This document shows, one piece after another, positions 1 through 10,942 of a DNA stretch of 64,000 nt (the stretch's first letter is position 1; every line of letters starts with the position of its first letter). The DNA comes from Lutraria lutraria. Taxonomy: Eukaryota; Mollusca; Bivalvia; Venerida; Mactridae. The position numbers were made by a program, and so were the translations under genes. Under the pieces are notes generated by a model. It was not told where the DNA came from. It saw only the letters and a program-made list of their open reading frames with translations, and ran no database searches. Location: contig OZ026851.1 in NCBI GenBank assembly GCA_964023205.1, positions 17,677,528 to 17,741,527 of the forward strand, in the 5' to 3' direction.

Positions 1-483
1 ATGGGGATCAAGGAAGCGCAGAAGTTCCAGATTTCAGAAAACAGAAAATTTATCCATTTTAGAACATATAGCTGTAAGAAGTACAACCAGTTCTTTGAAA
101 TTTGTATAGGTATATAGTTTACAGGTTGTGATTAATGTACTGTGGTAGGTCGAACAGATCAAACTCAGGTATCTAGAGCCTTCAATGCTGGCACCATAGT
201 TGTTAATTCAAACACAGATAGTATGAAAAAATATCCTTAACATAGATATCATCTATATGTTATTCATGTTACCGATTTCAGAAGCAAGATAACAGCATGT
301 ACCCCACCCACTCTCTGTTTGAATGCAAACCTGATGATAGAAATTTGTCAATGCTTTAAGTTGAAATCAGATAAAAATAGAAACTTATCAGATATAATGT
401 CAACCTGTTTAATGTTTTAACTAGAACTAAGACAAAGTGATGAAAACTGAATGTAAACGAGGCAACAAAGGTTTGACTTCCAA
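1..483. other. AT-rich sequence, no supported gene
   Basis: A plus-strand frame runs from base 1 (ATG GGG ATC AAG GAA) for about 38 codons to a TAG near base 117. It could be the end of something that begins left of the window, but there is no splice signal or recognisable protein. The rest shows nothing I can name. Confidence 0.3.
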
Positions 484-662
484 GAGTCAAACCTCTGAAC
501 AAAGGCCACTGTTTGGAAAGACACAATGTAGCCCATCTTGATAGGTGGCCTTTATTCAGGGGTCATTTTGTTCTTAATAATGAATGACGGTTTTTATAAG
601 AATGGCCTTTATTTATAGGTGGCCTTTATTCTGAAGTGGCTACTTACACAGGTTTGACTGTA
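484..662 (+). mobile_element. MITE-A copy 1 (TACAGTCAAACCTGT-type inverted-repeat element)
   Basis: The left end reads GAGTCAAACCTCTGAACAAA and the right end CAGGTTTGACTGTA, which is its inverted complement. The interior carries repeated GGCCTTTATT blocks. The same layout recurs at 3.4, 14.8, 29.1, 45.3, 58.9 and 63.96 kb. Copies with intact ends are flanked by TA, as expected of a non-autonomous Tc1/mariner/pogo-type element. No coding capacity is visible. Confidence 0.7.
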
Positions 663-1864
663 ATCCTAATTAAAGTACTGGTAAGTAAATCATTATTTAG
701 AAATTAGAAAAGGGTCTAATTATGTACAATGTAATAATTTTGCTGTTTTGGAATTACTTTTGAGGTTTAACAGACAGGAGGGAACAGTAGGGGCCATACC
801 AGGTAAGAATCTTATCACAAGAGACCCAAATTACCTAAGAATGGGGTTAATTGAATACTACAGGTATGGTGTTAGTATAAATTTGAATCCAATGTACAAC
901 ATATCTAAGATTATTTCAGTAGATTTTGTAGCACATCAGAATATAGATAATCAAATTAGAATTAACATAATGTTGTATTATTACAGCAAATAACGCAACC
1001 ACTGATTTACGGGTAACAAAAATATCAATTACTTTCCACTTTGTGTTTGACTGACAGCATAAATAAGCAATAAATATCTGAAGAACAACAGAAAAACTAC
1101 CTGGCATCAATACAGTCTATCATCAAAGAAACACTTGACATTTTCCTAATCTTCTATAACAAATAATCGGGTGAAAAAACTATTCTAATATATTTTGTTG
1201 GTTTTGCCTCGTAAGGGTTCAAATAATTGTTTGTTTCTGGTTACCTGACCTAATCTAACTTTTCCCAGTGACCCTAGACTTTTTATTTAGCCCAGGAATG
1301 GTACATCCACTGGCTTACTTTTGTTTGCAAGAACAAGAAAACAATTTCCCCTACCTAACAACCATAATTTTAATGAGCATGTAACATGAAACAAACAATT
1401 TAGGGAAAAAAATATTCTGAAATATATTTATTTGTTTTGTCTCATAAATAACAAGTGCATAGCAACAAATGGTTTGCAGATAAACTGGTAATTTGTAGGA
1501 TAAAACATAGGAAAGATCAAGATAATTTCATATCATGTAATGAAGCGTAAAAAGATACGTTAATGACAAAATTTACTGCATTTCAAAAATCCAGATTTTC
1601 AATCTCTGGAACTAATATGTTTTCAATACAAGCGAAAACATGGCAAAGAAAGGTAAAAACAGTATTCCCATAAATTGAATTCATAGTGTGAGTATGAAAA
1701 ATAAACTAATAATACATAAGTTCAGTCAGACAAATTTTTAAAAAAATTGGAGGACATAAGTTCAAGGTCAGGATCCAAAATGGAAATAAAATTGTCTTCT
1801 CTTGTTATATTAACCCTGTTTCTGGTGTACGTTGTATCATATTTCCGAATTATATTTTATATCT
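663..1864. other. AT-rich sequence without a supported gene
   Basis: Short frames only. A splice-like pocket at 774-802 (acceptor GGTTTAACAG, donor GTAAGAAT around 29 nt) is noted but not called, because nothing else supports an exon. Confidence 0.4.
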
Positions 1865-2028
1865 ATCCAGAGCGGCCCTCTCTTGAGCAACAACCTCCCT
1901 TCAACAACAGCATGATTTTTCCCACTGCATGATTTATCTATTAATTTAACCTCTCTAGAATCACAACCTCAACAACAACATAATTTTGCTACTCCCAAAG
2001 GGTGTTGCTTTGGAGAGGTTGCACTGTA
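1865..2028 (+). mobile_element. MITE-B copy 1 (TACAGTGCAACCTCTCC-type)
   Basis: The core 'GAGCGGCCCTCTCTTGAGC' is followed by CAACAACCTCCC and a right end TTGCTTTGGAGAGGTTGCACTGTA. The left terminus is eroded here. Four related copies lie at 28.9, 30.6, 43.7 and 59.4 kb. The intact ones have complementary ends and TA on both sides, which marks a MITE. Confidence 0.7.
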
Positions 2029-3398
2029 TTGCAAAAGCTGAAATTAACATATCTCTCTCTATCTTTGACTAAATGTCAAAATTGGTCAAAGAGTAATTTT
2101 TTTGTATCAAAGATATTTTCTTTATTTCTGCCTCAATGATTTGATAGTTCACAGACTTTGGAAAGATGACAGAGGTAAGAGAAGGCAGTTAAGCTTAACA
2201 AAAAAACAAAGATTTGTGAGAGATTACCCATAATTCCTACGGATTATGAAAAGTGAATCTCCTGATAAGAGAGCTCTTTTGGCAACTAAGACGAAGCTTT
2301 GTAACACGTAAGACATAGATATATGTAATAAATCTCATTTATCGTCATAATATATCTGTATTATAATATACTATAATAAAATATAATAAGGAAGAGAACA
2401 TAAATAACACTTGGTTTGGATAAAGAAATCAAAGCACTGAAAGTAATGATAAGTCCTGAATCTCAGGCACACCTTCCGAGAGAGCAATAACAAAATGCAC
2501 GTGTGTACAATGTCAATCATTTTTAAGCATGCTATAAAATCTAACTTTAAATATCTAAACACTATAATGGAAGGTAAGTCGTTGTTATGCGGACAAATTC
2601 AAATAAAAAAATTGTCTTAAGTCAGTAAAGAAAACTTCTTGCTTGCCTGGTTATAACTGTTCAAAATACGGGATAACTATAAAATCACAGAAAATAATGT
2701 CACCCTAGAAACACCAGCAACAACAACAACAGATCACAAATCTCTATTGTTTGTATACAAAAACATCTAATGGTATCAAATCACCCAAAACAAGTATAAT
2801 TTCATGAAATGATCCCTTCCTGTGATTTTCAGCGAGACCTGGTTGCAGGATGAATATCAATAGCTAAACAAGATTTGTCGATGAAAAACAAAACAATCTA
2901 TTTAAAATGAAAGTAGTAATCTCTATCTCTGGAGAAAACTCTCGGTGGATAGACGAAATTTCCCATAATTCCATTTGTTACCACCCAAGGGTCATCATTT
3001 AACCTATAATTACTATTTGTTTGTCGATTTTCATGAAAATGTTTCAACACAGTGGGTCTGCTTTCACTATAATGGAAGATTAGAACAGTCTTTGTTAAAG
3101 AGATGCTTACTGTAAATTGATATCATAAAAATGTTAATTGATTTCCCAGTCTACGTAAAGAGATAGAAATAATACAAGCAGTGGTTTTCTTTTTGGAGAT
3201 AAGTAGCAATTTCCATTCTTGTAAGTTTTTACAACTAAATCAATTGTTTTAAACTCAACTAACACAAATTGTGGATTGATATATTCTCAGAACTTTTTGT
3301 CTGGAAAATTGTTTCTTCTACTTAGCGATGTACTCAAAGAAAAAAAAATAGAAAATAAACTTATCTTATCTGTCCATATACTTAAACTTTATTACAAT
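2029..3398. other. AT-rich sequence, nothing recognised
   Basis: I see no exon with matched splice signals, no RNA gene and no tandem array. Only isolated short open frames are present on either strand. Confidence 0.4.
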
Positions 3399-3565
3399 AA
3401 GTCAAACCTGTGAACAAAGGTCATCCTTGGTAAAGATAACATGTGGCCTTTATTGACAGGAGGCCCTTATTCAGAAGTCAGTTTGTTCCAAATATTCAAA
3501 GAATGGCCTTTATGCAAAGGTTGGCCTTCATTCGGGAGTGGCTGCAAACACATGTTTGACTTTAT
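3399..3565 (+). mobile_element. MITE-A copy 2
   Basis: It starts AAGTCAAACCTGTGAACAAA and ends ATGTTTGACTTTAT, with the same GTGGCCTTTATTGACAGG interior as the other MITE-A copies. The right end has drifted from the consensus. Confidence 0.65.
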
Positions 3566-3660
3566 GTACTTTAATTCTTCATATATCAATCTGAGTTAAT
3601 ATCTTACATATGTTATGAATAAGTAGACAAGATTTACTCCCCTTGTTCCTGTACTTTCAG

Positions 3661-3893
3661 GCATTACCTTCCTTTGCAAATCTTCTCTTAAAATATTCCA
3701 CAGAAAATTCCTTCCCCAGAAGACTTTCTGTAATCCGTAGGAAAATGGCTGGCTGCTTATTAACAAAATTAAATCGGCGAAAGGGTAGTCAAGTGAATAG
3801 ATTTGCTTCGAGCCAAAGAAATATCACCTTGTTTGGATTTAAATTAGTCTGCTGCGGCAGAAAGATTAATGCAACGCCATCATTTTCCTGCAG
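3661..3893 (+). CDS. Candidate internal exon, protein not recognised
   Basis: A 233-bp stretch is open throughout in one frame. It is preceded by a good acceptor (CCTGTACTTTCAG, ending at 3,660) and followed by a near-consensus donor (CAG|GTAAGTT at 3,894). The translation begins ALPSFANLLLKYSTENSF and ends KINATPSFSCR; it is basic and moderately cysteine-rich, without a motif I know. Donor phase is 2 if the first codon is GCA. It lies on the opposite strand from the best-supported gene in the window, so it would belong to a different, otherwise invisible gene. A chance open stretch between two good splice-like sites remains possible. Confidence 0.28.
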
Positions 3894-4283
3894 GTAAGTT
3901 TTATTCTGATAAGGCAGACGTAATTTCCAGGCAAAAGGAAATCAAGCATATTTCTTGCGCAGCAATTATATTGTGACCAGAAGCAATATAATCTGAATCC
4001 TTCAACTGATTGCATTTATTCAAACATCTAATGATGGTGATTTGAGATCAGACAGAAGACTTAAGTAACAATACTAATTATAGTTTCTTGTCATTCTGAA
4101 GTAAGGCCATCTCCATGTTACAAACAGAATGTTTGACCAAATTAGACATTTGAAAGTACCATACATCTGTAAAGCAGTCAACATACTGGTAGATCCAATA
4201 GCAAAGAATTGCAGAAATTCCAACAGACAGTTTAATAAGAATTGACTGAATAACAGACAAATAAGGACATTCATAAAACTATT

Positions 4284-4396
4284 ATGTTTGAGGTAACACT
4301 ACCTACAGGCTACATGTTTGAGGTAACACTACCTACAGGCTACATGACTTGTTTGAGGTAACACTACCTACAGGCTATATGTTTGAGGTAACACTG
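4284..4396. repeat. Short tandem repeat, 30-bp unit, about 3.5 copies
   Basis: The unit is TGTTTGAGGTAACACTACCT followed by ACAGGCTACA. Copies start at 4,284, 4,314, 4,350 and 4,380. The third has six extra bases before it, and the fourth is partial. Confidence 0.85.
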
Positions 4397-5814
4397 TGAA
4401 GGAAAGTTTCAATAGTGTACATTGTATCAAAATCAATGCTGCATGCATCATGAATGTTTTAAGAAAATCTTGGACTCTAAAAATTTGACTACAAACAAAT
4501 TCAATGAAACAACGTTAACAGCTGACATTCTTCAAGATTAAGCAATAAAGTAATAGGCCATTACCCTTCATAGAGAACAATAAAAAAGGGAGTGGATCTT
4601 CACAGAGACAATTTCTCAAATTCCCTGACAGGGAATCATTATTACCCATCTCACAAACTGTCCAGTTAATGACCGCCTCTAGGGTCCAGTCCATTTATAA
4701 ACATGTCAAATATCGTGGTAGCAACATGCCCTGTGAGAATGTCCACTCAAGATGAAATGCATGTTCCGAGGATGCTGGACATCTTAATTTGTGTAATAAA
4801 ACCAAATATGGTAATGATAGCTAGCTGTATAATGATAACCATGTTTTATAAGGATACACCAAGTGCATGAACCAATATAAAGGGTCATAAAACCTACGCT
4901 GGCATGAGAATTGCTTGCAAGTACCTGTCTAATGTCCAGATCAACATTTAAATAATCACAAGGACAAGTTTGACATTTAGTGTAAATTGCTGTCATAAGA
5001 AGAGGAAGCAGAGATCAGATGTTTTAACAAGCGGGTCTGTGTCTGTGCTAGAAAAAACTGGCTGCATCTTCTTTAACACAGACACATCTGTTTGGGACTG
5101 GTTTCTGAGCCGATGTCTCAATCATCGGTGTTTTAAGAATTTTTTCCAACCTCAATTTACGAGAATGAAACTAGTCAAACCATATTAAGTCTGTGACAAA
5201 ATTTAATGTTTTCAGAACATTTACCAATTGTATCATGAATTAAATAAAACAAAATATATGTTCAGGGGGGGGGGGGGATCACTTTTAGCCCCTTCCCCAG
5301 TTCCTACGGCCCTGCACATTATTCTGTATGTTTTGTAAAATTTTGTCTGAATATTGATGCTGAATTGTATGATAAAGGTTTCCTCCCTTAAAATGAGTTA
5401 AAATGAAAAAGAGAGCATATTAGTTAAATAACCATAGGTACCATGATCGTGTATTAAAATATTATGTATTCCAGAAAAAAATATAGCTTCTGTATGTTCA
5501 TGCAAGAAATTATTTACTTCTGATATATTTAACACAAATTATCTTTAATTGAATATTAATTATTTTCCAATTACCATCAGATTTAACATCATGTATAAAT
5601 TATACATATAGGTGAGTCAGAGTATATTACAAGCAGTCACTGAATCTCTTAAAGACCCAGGTAATATTATACATGACTGGAAGAAGGTGAATATATGAAT
5701 ATTAAAGGAATGTATCCCATTTTCTTCGATTCTTTTCCAGTGCTAACCTCATACTCAGCAAACTACTAAAGAATAATTAGCTGTCAGTAGGACAAATGTT
5801 CATTAAGACGCAGT
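4397..5814. other. AT-rich sequence with one 13-nt G tract
   Basis: A run of 13 G bases lies at 5,265-5,277. No gene is supported; a 72-codon plus-strand frame near 4,970-5,188 has no coding signature or splice context. Confidence 0.4.
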
Positions 5815-8040
5815 CCTCAAACACATTGTTACACACAGTATGTTTTAGTGCATTCAAGCACATTGTTACACATAGCATGTTCTAGTGCATTCAAGCACAT
5901 TGTTACACAGAACATGTTCTAGTGCACTCAACCCCATTGTTACACAGAACATGTTCTAGTGCAATCGACCATATTGTTACACAGAGCATGTTCTAGTGCA
6001 ATCGACCATATTGTTACACAGAGAACATGTTCTAGTACAATCGACCATATTGTTACACAGAACATGTTCTAGTGCAATCGACCATATTGTTACACAGAGA
6101 ACATGTTCTAGTGCAATCGACCATATTGTTACACAGAACATGTTCTAGTGCAATCGACCATATTGTTACACAGAGAACATGTTCTAGTGCAATCGACCAT
6201 ATTGTTACACAGAGAACATGTTCTAGTGCAATCGACCATAATGTTACACAGAGCATGTTCTAGTGCAGTCGACCATATTGTTACACAGAACATGTTCTAG
6301 TGCAATTGACCATATTGTTACACAGAACATGTTCTAGTGCAATCGACCATATTGTTACACAGAACATGTTCTAGTGCAATCGACCATATTGTTACACAGA
6401 GAACATGTTCTAGTGCACTCAACCCCATTGTTACACACAGCATGTTCTAGTGAACTCAACCATATTGTTACACAGAACATGTTCTAGTGCACTCAACCAT
6501 ATTGTTACACAGAGTATGTTCTAGTGAACTCAATCCCATTGTTACACACAGCATGTTCTAGTGCACTCAACCATATTGTTACACAGAGTATGTTCTAGTG
6601 AACTCAATCCCATTGTTACACACAGCATGTTCTAGTGAACTCAACCATATTGTTACACAGAGAACATGTTCTAGTGCACTCAAGCACATTGTTACACACA
6701 GCATGTTCTAGTGAACTCAACCATATTGTTACACAGAGAACATGTTCTAGTGCACTCAATCCCATTGTTACACACAGCATGTTCTAGTGAACTCAACCAT
6801 ATTGTTACACAGAGAACATGTTCTAGTACACTCAATCCCATTGTTACACACAGCATGTTCTAGTGAACTCAACCATATTGTTACACAGAGAACATGTTCT
6901 AGTGCACTCAAGCACATTGTTACACACAGCATGTTCTAGTGAACTCAACCATATTGTTACACAGAGAACATGTTCTAGTGCACTCAATCCCATTGTTACA
7001 CACAGCATGTTCTAGTGAACTCAACCATATTGTTACACAGAGAACATGTTCTAGTGCACTCAACCATATTGTTACACACAGCATGTTCTAATGAACTCAA
7101 CCATATTGTTACACAGAGAACATGTTCTAGTGCACTCAACCCCATTGTTACACACAGCATGTTCTAGTGAACTCAACCATATTGTTACACAGAGAACATG
7201 TTCTAGTGAACTCAACCATATTGTTACACACAGCATGTTCTAGTGAACTCAACCATATTGTTACACAGAGAACATGTTCTAGTGCACTCAAGCACATTGT
7301 TACACACAGCATGTTCTAGTGAACTCAACCATATTGTTACACACAGCATGTTCTAGTGAACTCAACCATATTGTTACACAGAGAACATGTTCTAGTGCAC
7401 TCAACCATATTGTTACACACAGCATGTTCTAATGAACTCAACCATATTGTTACACAGAGAACATGTTCTAGTGCACTCAACCCCATTGTTACACACAGCA
7501 TGTTCTAGTGAACTCAACCATATTGTTACACAGAGAACATGTTCTAGTGAACTCAACCATATTGTTACACACAGCATGTTCTAGTGAACTCAACCATATT
7601 GTTACACAGAGAACATGTTCTAGTGCACTCAACCATATTGTTACACACAGCATGTTCTAATGAACTCAACCATATTGTTACTCAGAGAACATGTTCTAGT
7701 GCACTCAACCCCATTGTTACACACAGCATGTTCTAGTGAACTCAACCATATTGTTACACAGAGAACATGTTCTAGTGAACTCAACCCCATTGTTACACAC
7801 AGCATGTTCTAATGAACTCAACCATATTGTTACACAGAGAACATGTTCTAGTGCACTCAACCATATTGTTACACAGAGTATGTTCTAGTGCACTCAACCC
7901 CATTGTTACACACAGCATGTTCTAGTGAACTCAACCATATTTTTAAACAGAGAACATGTTCTAGTGCACTCAACCACATTGTTACACAGAGAACATGTTC
8001 TAGAGCACTTAACCAGATTGTTACACAGAAAACATGTTCA
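5815..8040. repeat. Tandem array of about 40-bp units with dimeric higher-order structure
   Basis: About 55 units built on 'GAACATGTTCTAGTGCA' plus 'CCATATTGTTACACAGA'. The first part (about 5.95-6.4 kb) is nearly homogeneous, with the GCAATCGACC variant. From about 6.45 kb two variants alternate (ACAGCATGTTCTAGTGAACT and AGAACATGTTCTAGTGCACT), giving a dimer of about 80 bp. Each unit contains the perfect palindrome GAACATGTTC or a close form. Open frames across it are by-products of the repeat. Confidence 0.95.
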
Positions 8041-8180
8041 CAGTACTAGGCTCATTAACTGTGAAGGGGACTCCGAAAAAATCTCAGTAATATTGGAAGG
8101 CAGAGCCATGATTTAAACCCATGACCTTCCGACTGGTAGTCCAGCCCATTACCACTCTAAACCACTGGTCCATCCCCCTG
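8041..8180 (-). mobile_element. SINE-D copy 1, tRNA-like head end
   Basis: On the minus strand, from about 8,178 down, the sequence reads GGGGGATGGACCAGTGG, then an A-box-like TGGTTTAGAGTGGTAATGG and a B-box-like GGGTTTAAATC. The block next to it, CAGTACTAGGCTCATTAACTG, matches CAGTACTTGGCTCAGTAGCTG at 10.07 kb and a related stretch at 50.96 kb, each part of the same element. The preceding tandem array therefore abuts, or is inside, this SINE. Confidence 0.65.
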
Positions 8181-8713
8181 GATGTCATTTTATTACTTTC
8201 ATGCAAAATGCATTATTTTATGTCAGAAGTCAGACTTTGACTGTTTAACATGTTAAGAAAATGGCTAAAATTAATTTCTGGTATTGTTGTACAAATGCAC
8301 TCATACCAACTTGATTGCAAGATATTTGGGTATAATAAGCCATGTCTCTGAAGATGTCTACAATCATATGTATATTAAAATAAATATTTACCAATGAGGA
8401 GCTGCAGTAAATTCTTTTAACTCTATACATATCTGTCATATTTGATATACATTAAATACAACTTCAAGAAAAATGTAGGAATCTCTCTTTAATATACCAC
8501 ACCTGCTCAAACTCATTTATATACAAATACAATAATCTTCTACTATCATGCTGTTACATGTATTTCAATAATTAGGTAAAAATGATGTTTATTAAGTCAT
8601 AATGAAAAAAGAAAATGACTCAATTCAGGACAACCATTTTAAAATTATTTGTTTTCAGTCACTAAGCATTCCATGTCAGGAAAGGATCAGAGTTAATGTA
8701 GAGAAATGAAAGG

Positions 8714-8815
8714 CCCCTTTGAAATGAATTCATGAAATCATTCATTTTTCTTGAACCATTCTTGCATAATTATTTCATGAATAGTTCATGAATTATGAAT
8801 AAACATTTGACAGAT
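8714..8815 (-). mobile_element. MITE-C copy (TTCATGAA palindromic family)
   Basis: Begins CCCCTTTGAAATGAATTCAT, contains ATTTCATGAATAGTTCATGA and ends near CATTTGACAG. It is a roughly 100-bp palindromic family with copies at 13.7, 30.1, 40.8, 43.9, 45.0, 46.5, 47.7, 51.8 and 63.6 kb. Confidence 0.65.
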
Positions 8816-8922
8816 TTTTTGGGTCTTTTTTTACAATTATATGTATTACTTAAAAAAAAGACTAATAATTTGGATGTGTTTGTGTGATAATTTTTTTATC
8901 ACAATTATTACTGAAATCAGCA

Positions 8923-9338
8923 GGGGCTTCCGTGGCTAAGTGGTTGTGGTAAATGACAAGTAATCACTAGTCCCTCATTGCTATAAGTTTAAATCTCTCT
9001 GTGGACCAGAAAAAAATTAACAAGTGATCAAGAGTGCCAGGTCACAAAAAATGCCTGTCAAGGGCCATAACTCAGAAGTGCCTTACGGTCGATTGGGCTG
9101 GTTATCAAACCTGACCGAGATCTCATGGCCATAAACATTTCTATAAAGTTTGGTGAGGATAAAAAAAAACTGATCGAATCAGAGAGTGGACACCGTTGTG
9201 GAGTTGTTCTAAGGGGGCGTATAAAAAAATGTCCAGCTTGCTTACAGAAGGTCTGTGGATCTATCCAGGTGTACTTTCACTGTTAAAGCTGAAAAGTTGC
9301 AAAATGACCCTTGAATGTTGGTGCGACATTAAAGCACA
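8923..9338 (+). mobile_element. SINE-E copy 1, interrupted by a nested element
   Basis: The head GGGGCTTCCGTGGCTAAGTGG resembles a tRNA A-box region and is followed by AAGTAATCACTAGTCCCTC and TAAGTTTAAATCTC (degenerate B box). The body resumes after the insertion at 9,029-9,226 with GTCCAGCTTGCTTACAGAAG, TTAAAGCTGAAAAGTTGC and a tail-like GTGCGACATTAAAG. The same head and body parts occur at 12.06-12.27, 21.66-21.83 and 32.39-32.54 kb. Confidence 0.55.
9029..9226 (+). mobile_element. CAAGAGTGCC...GGGCGTATAA non-autonomous element, nested in SINE-E
   Basis: Starts CAAGAGTGCCAGGTCACAAA, carries CAAGGGCCATAACTCAGAAG, AAGTTTGGTGAGGAT and ACACCGTTGTGG, and ends AAGGGGGCGTATAA. It matches 62,955-63,197 in order and orientation, and the flanking SINE-E sequence continues on both sides. 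Confidence 0.7.
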
Positions 9339-9869
9339 GTGAAAAAAAACTGAATTGGATTTAAACAAAACATTTCCCTTTTGAACAGTAAAAATCTTTA
9401 CTTCAGGCCCAATTCTAGTGGATTGTAACTTTTTGAGTCAAAAGAATATTTATTTGGCCTAAAGCTTATGCGTTTTACTCATGGTGGCTTTTTTATATTA
9501 ACTATGATTACCAAATTATATGTACATCAAAAATTCATGTTAAAGTGAATTAATCCATATAAAAAATCAATTATCATAGGCATAATACAGATAAATATTA
9601 TGTTTTCATAGAAATCTTCCTAATCGTACCATTCTTTGAAGATTCACAGTTAATAATTCTACAACTCTTTGAAGAAGAACATCATCAAGGTAACGCACAG
9701 ACTGCAGCACTAAGTATTATGAGTTAATTATGTTTCATTACCATTCATGATATTTTAATGTCGACTGGATTACTTCAGAAGGTAAATTAGATCCTCCTAC
9801 AACACTGTAAAATTAAGTGCAAGAAAAAAGTTGTATACACTTAAACCTGTATAAAAGGACCATCTTTAT
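9339..9869. other. AT-rich sequence, nothing recognised
   Basis: No exon, RNA gene or repeat family copy is visible in this stretch. Confidence 0.4.
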
Positions 9870-10125
9870 ATTTATCTGTTATGAAATGGCCCATTCAACA
9901 GCTTTGGTAATTTTTGAGCCACCCAAGAGAGTGGGTGGAGATAAGATACAGGAGAACCAGGCATTTATATCCCTACTCTTATTTCTAATAGTTTATCCTA
10001 GTTCTTTATAGTACCTGGTTTAAAGCACAGATACAAGCCTCATTCGCTTCCTGTGAGTTTCTAAACACAGTACTTGGCTCAGTAGCTGGAATGGTGACAT
10101 GGAAAAGCGTCCTTGAAATTTCAGA
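9870..10125 (-). mobile_element. SINE-D copy 2, unexpanded (single-unit) form
   Basis: This copy aligns with the flanks of the large arrays at 48.56-51.0 kb: TTTATCTGTT, CATTCAACAGCT, GAGCCACCC, one copy of AAGATACAGGAGAACCAGGC, then CATTTATATCCCTACTCTTA, one degenerate copy of ACAGATACAAGCCTCATTCG, and TACTTGGCTCAGTAGCTGG. It thus shows the element before the internal units multiplied. The tRNA-like head is not clear here. Strand is given by analogy with the other two copies. Confidence 0.7.
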
Positions 10126-10699
10126 AAGTGTTTTGCAGACTTGGCATAAATCCTCAACTTTTGAATCATGAATATAACGTAACATCCCTAATTACATACA
10201 CAAGGAGACGCATTATCATGAAATGATTTTAAACTCTATTTGGACAAAGATCTTTTCTTGCTGATAGTAATATTATATAATGTCAAACAAAAGCTTAGAA
10301 TTGTCAGAAAGTGCCATGTAGGAGTTCACACTGAAAGTCTAAAATACCACAACTTGTATGATCCTGCTTCAATATGGAGTCTTTTATGACAAAAATGTCA
10401 AGTTGCTCCAATAAAATGCCATAAAATGTCATAATTTCATTGATCCCACAGTATATTATGCATATTATATCATCAATAAACAATTAATCATCAAAAATTC
10501 TCTTTATTTGACGAAATATTGAACAGTGCAATTATTCTACATAATTACATTAAATTATGCATTCAATATACAAACAATTTTACAGGCTCAATCTAACAAC
10601 ATGAAAGTAGCTGAGATCAAATGACTCACTGAGTTATAATTCATTATCTAAAAATTCAGACTGAGCAAATAAGGTATCCATTAAAAAGGGTTTTCATAC
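10126..10699. other. AT-rich intergenic or intronic sequence
   Basis: Nothing recognised apart from poorly conserved short frames. Confidence 0.35.
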
Positions 10700-10789
10700 C
10701 TGTGTCTGGTTCCCTGTACAATTAAAACACACCATACTGGTTCCTGGCCCTCGGGTAACTTTATACTCAGCATCAAACACAATGACAAA
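10700..10789 (-). CDS. Candidate 30-codon internal exon, protein not recognised
   Basis: Read on the minus strand, an acceptor-like TATTGTCTACCTGAG is followed by 90 bp open in phase 0 and a good donor (CAG|GTATGAAAA, with GT at 10,698-10,699). The translation starts FVIVFDAEYKVTRGPG and ends MVCFNCTGNQTQ. It is more GC-rich than its surroundings and amino-acid-like in composition, with a CxxC pair. The same frame stays open upstream to about 10,850, so the exon could be longer with another acceptor. Strand and phase fit the coiled-coil gene to its right (27.8 and 61.1 kb), so it may be a later exon of that gene or of another. A 24-nt plus-strand reading between AG and GT sites is also possible but less convincing. 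Confidence 0.38.
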
Positions 10790-10942
10790 CTCAGGTAGAC
10801 AATATGATCGGTGTGAGTCATTGTTCAATATTTGCATGCAGAACTTTTTTCTAATTTAAATACTGTACAGCTGTTGCATTTTGTGAGATACTAAATTTTC
10901 ACTAATTATTTTTTCTTCAAATTTCTTTATTAAATAAATTAT

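Noticed and set aside
774..802. 29-nt microexon between GGTTTAACAG and GTAAGAAT on the plus strand
   Set aside because: Splice-like strings of this quality are expected by chance in 64 kb. No duplication, conservation or neighbouring exon supports it.
6053..8116. Frames reading (TCSVCNNMVDCTR)n or (REHVLVQSTILLH)n
   Set aside because: Direct translations of the roughly 40-bp array and its SINE border.
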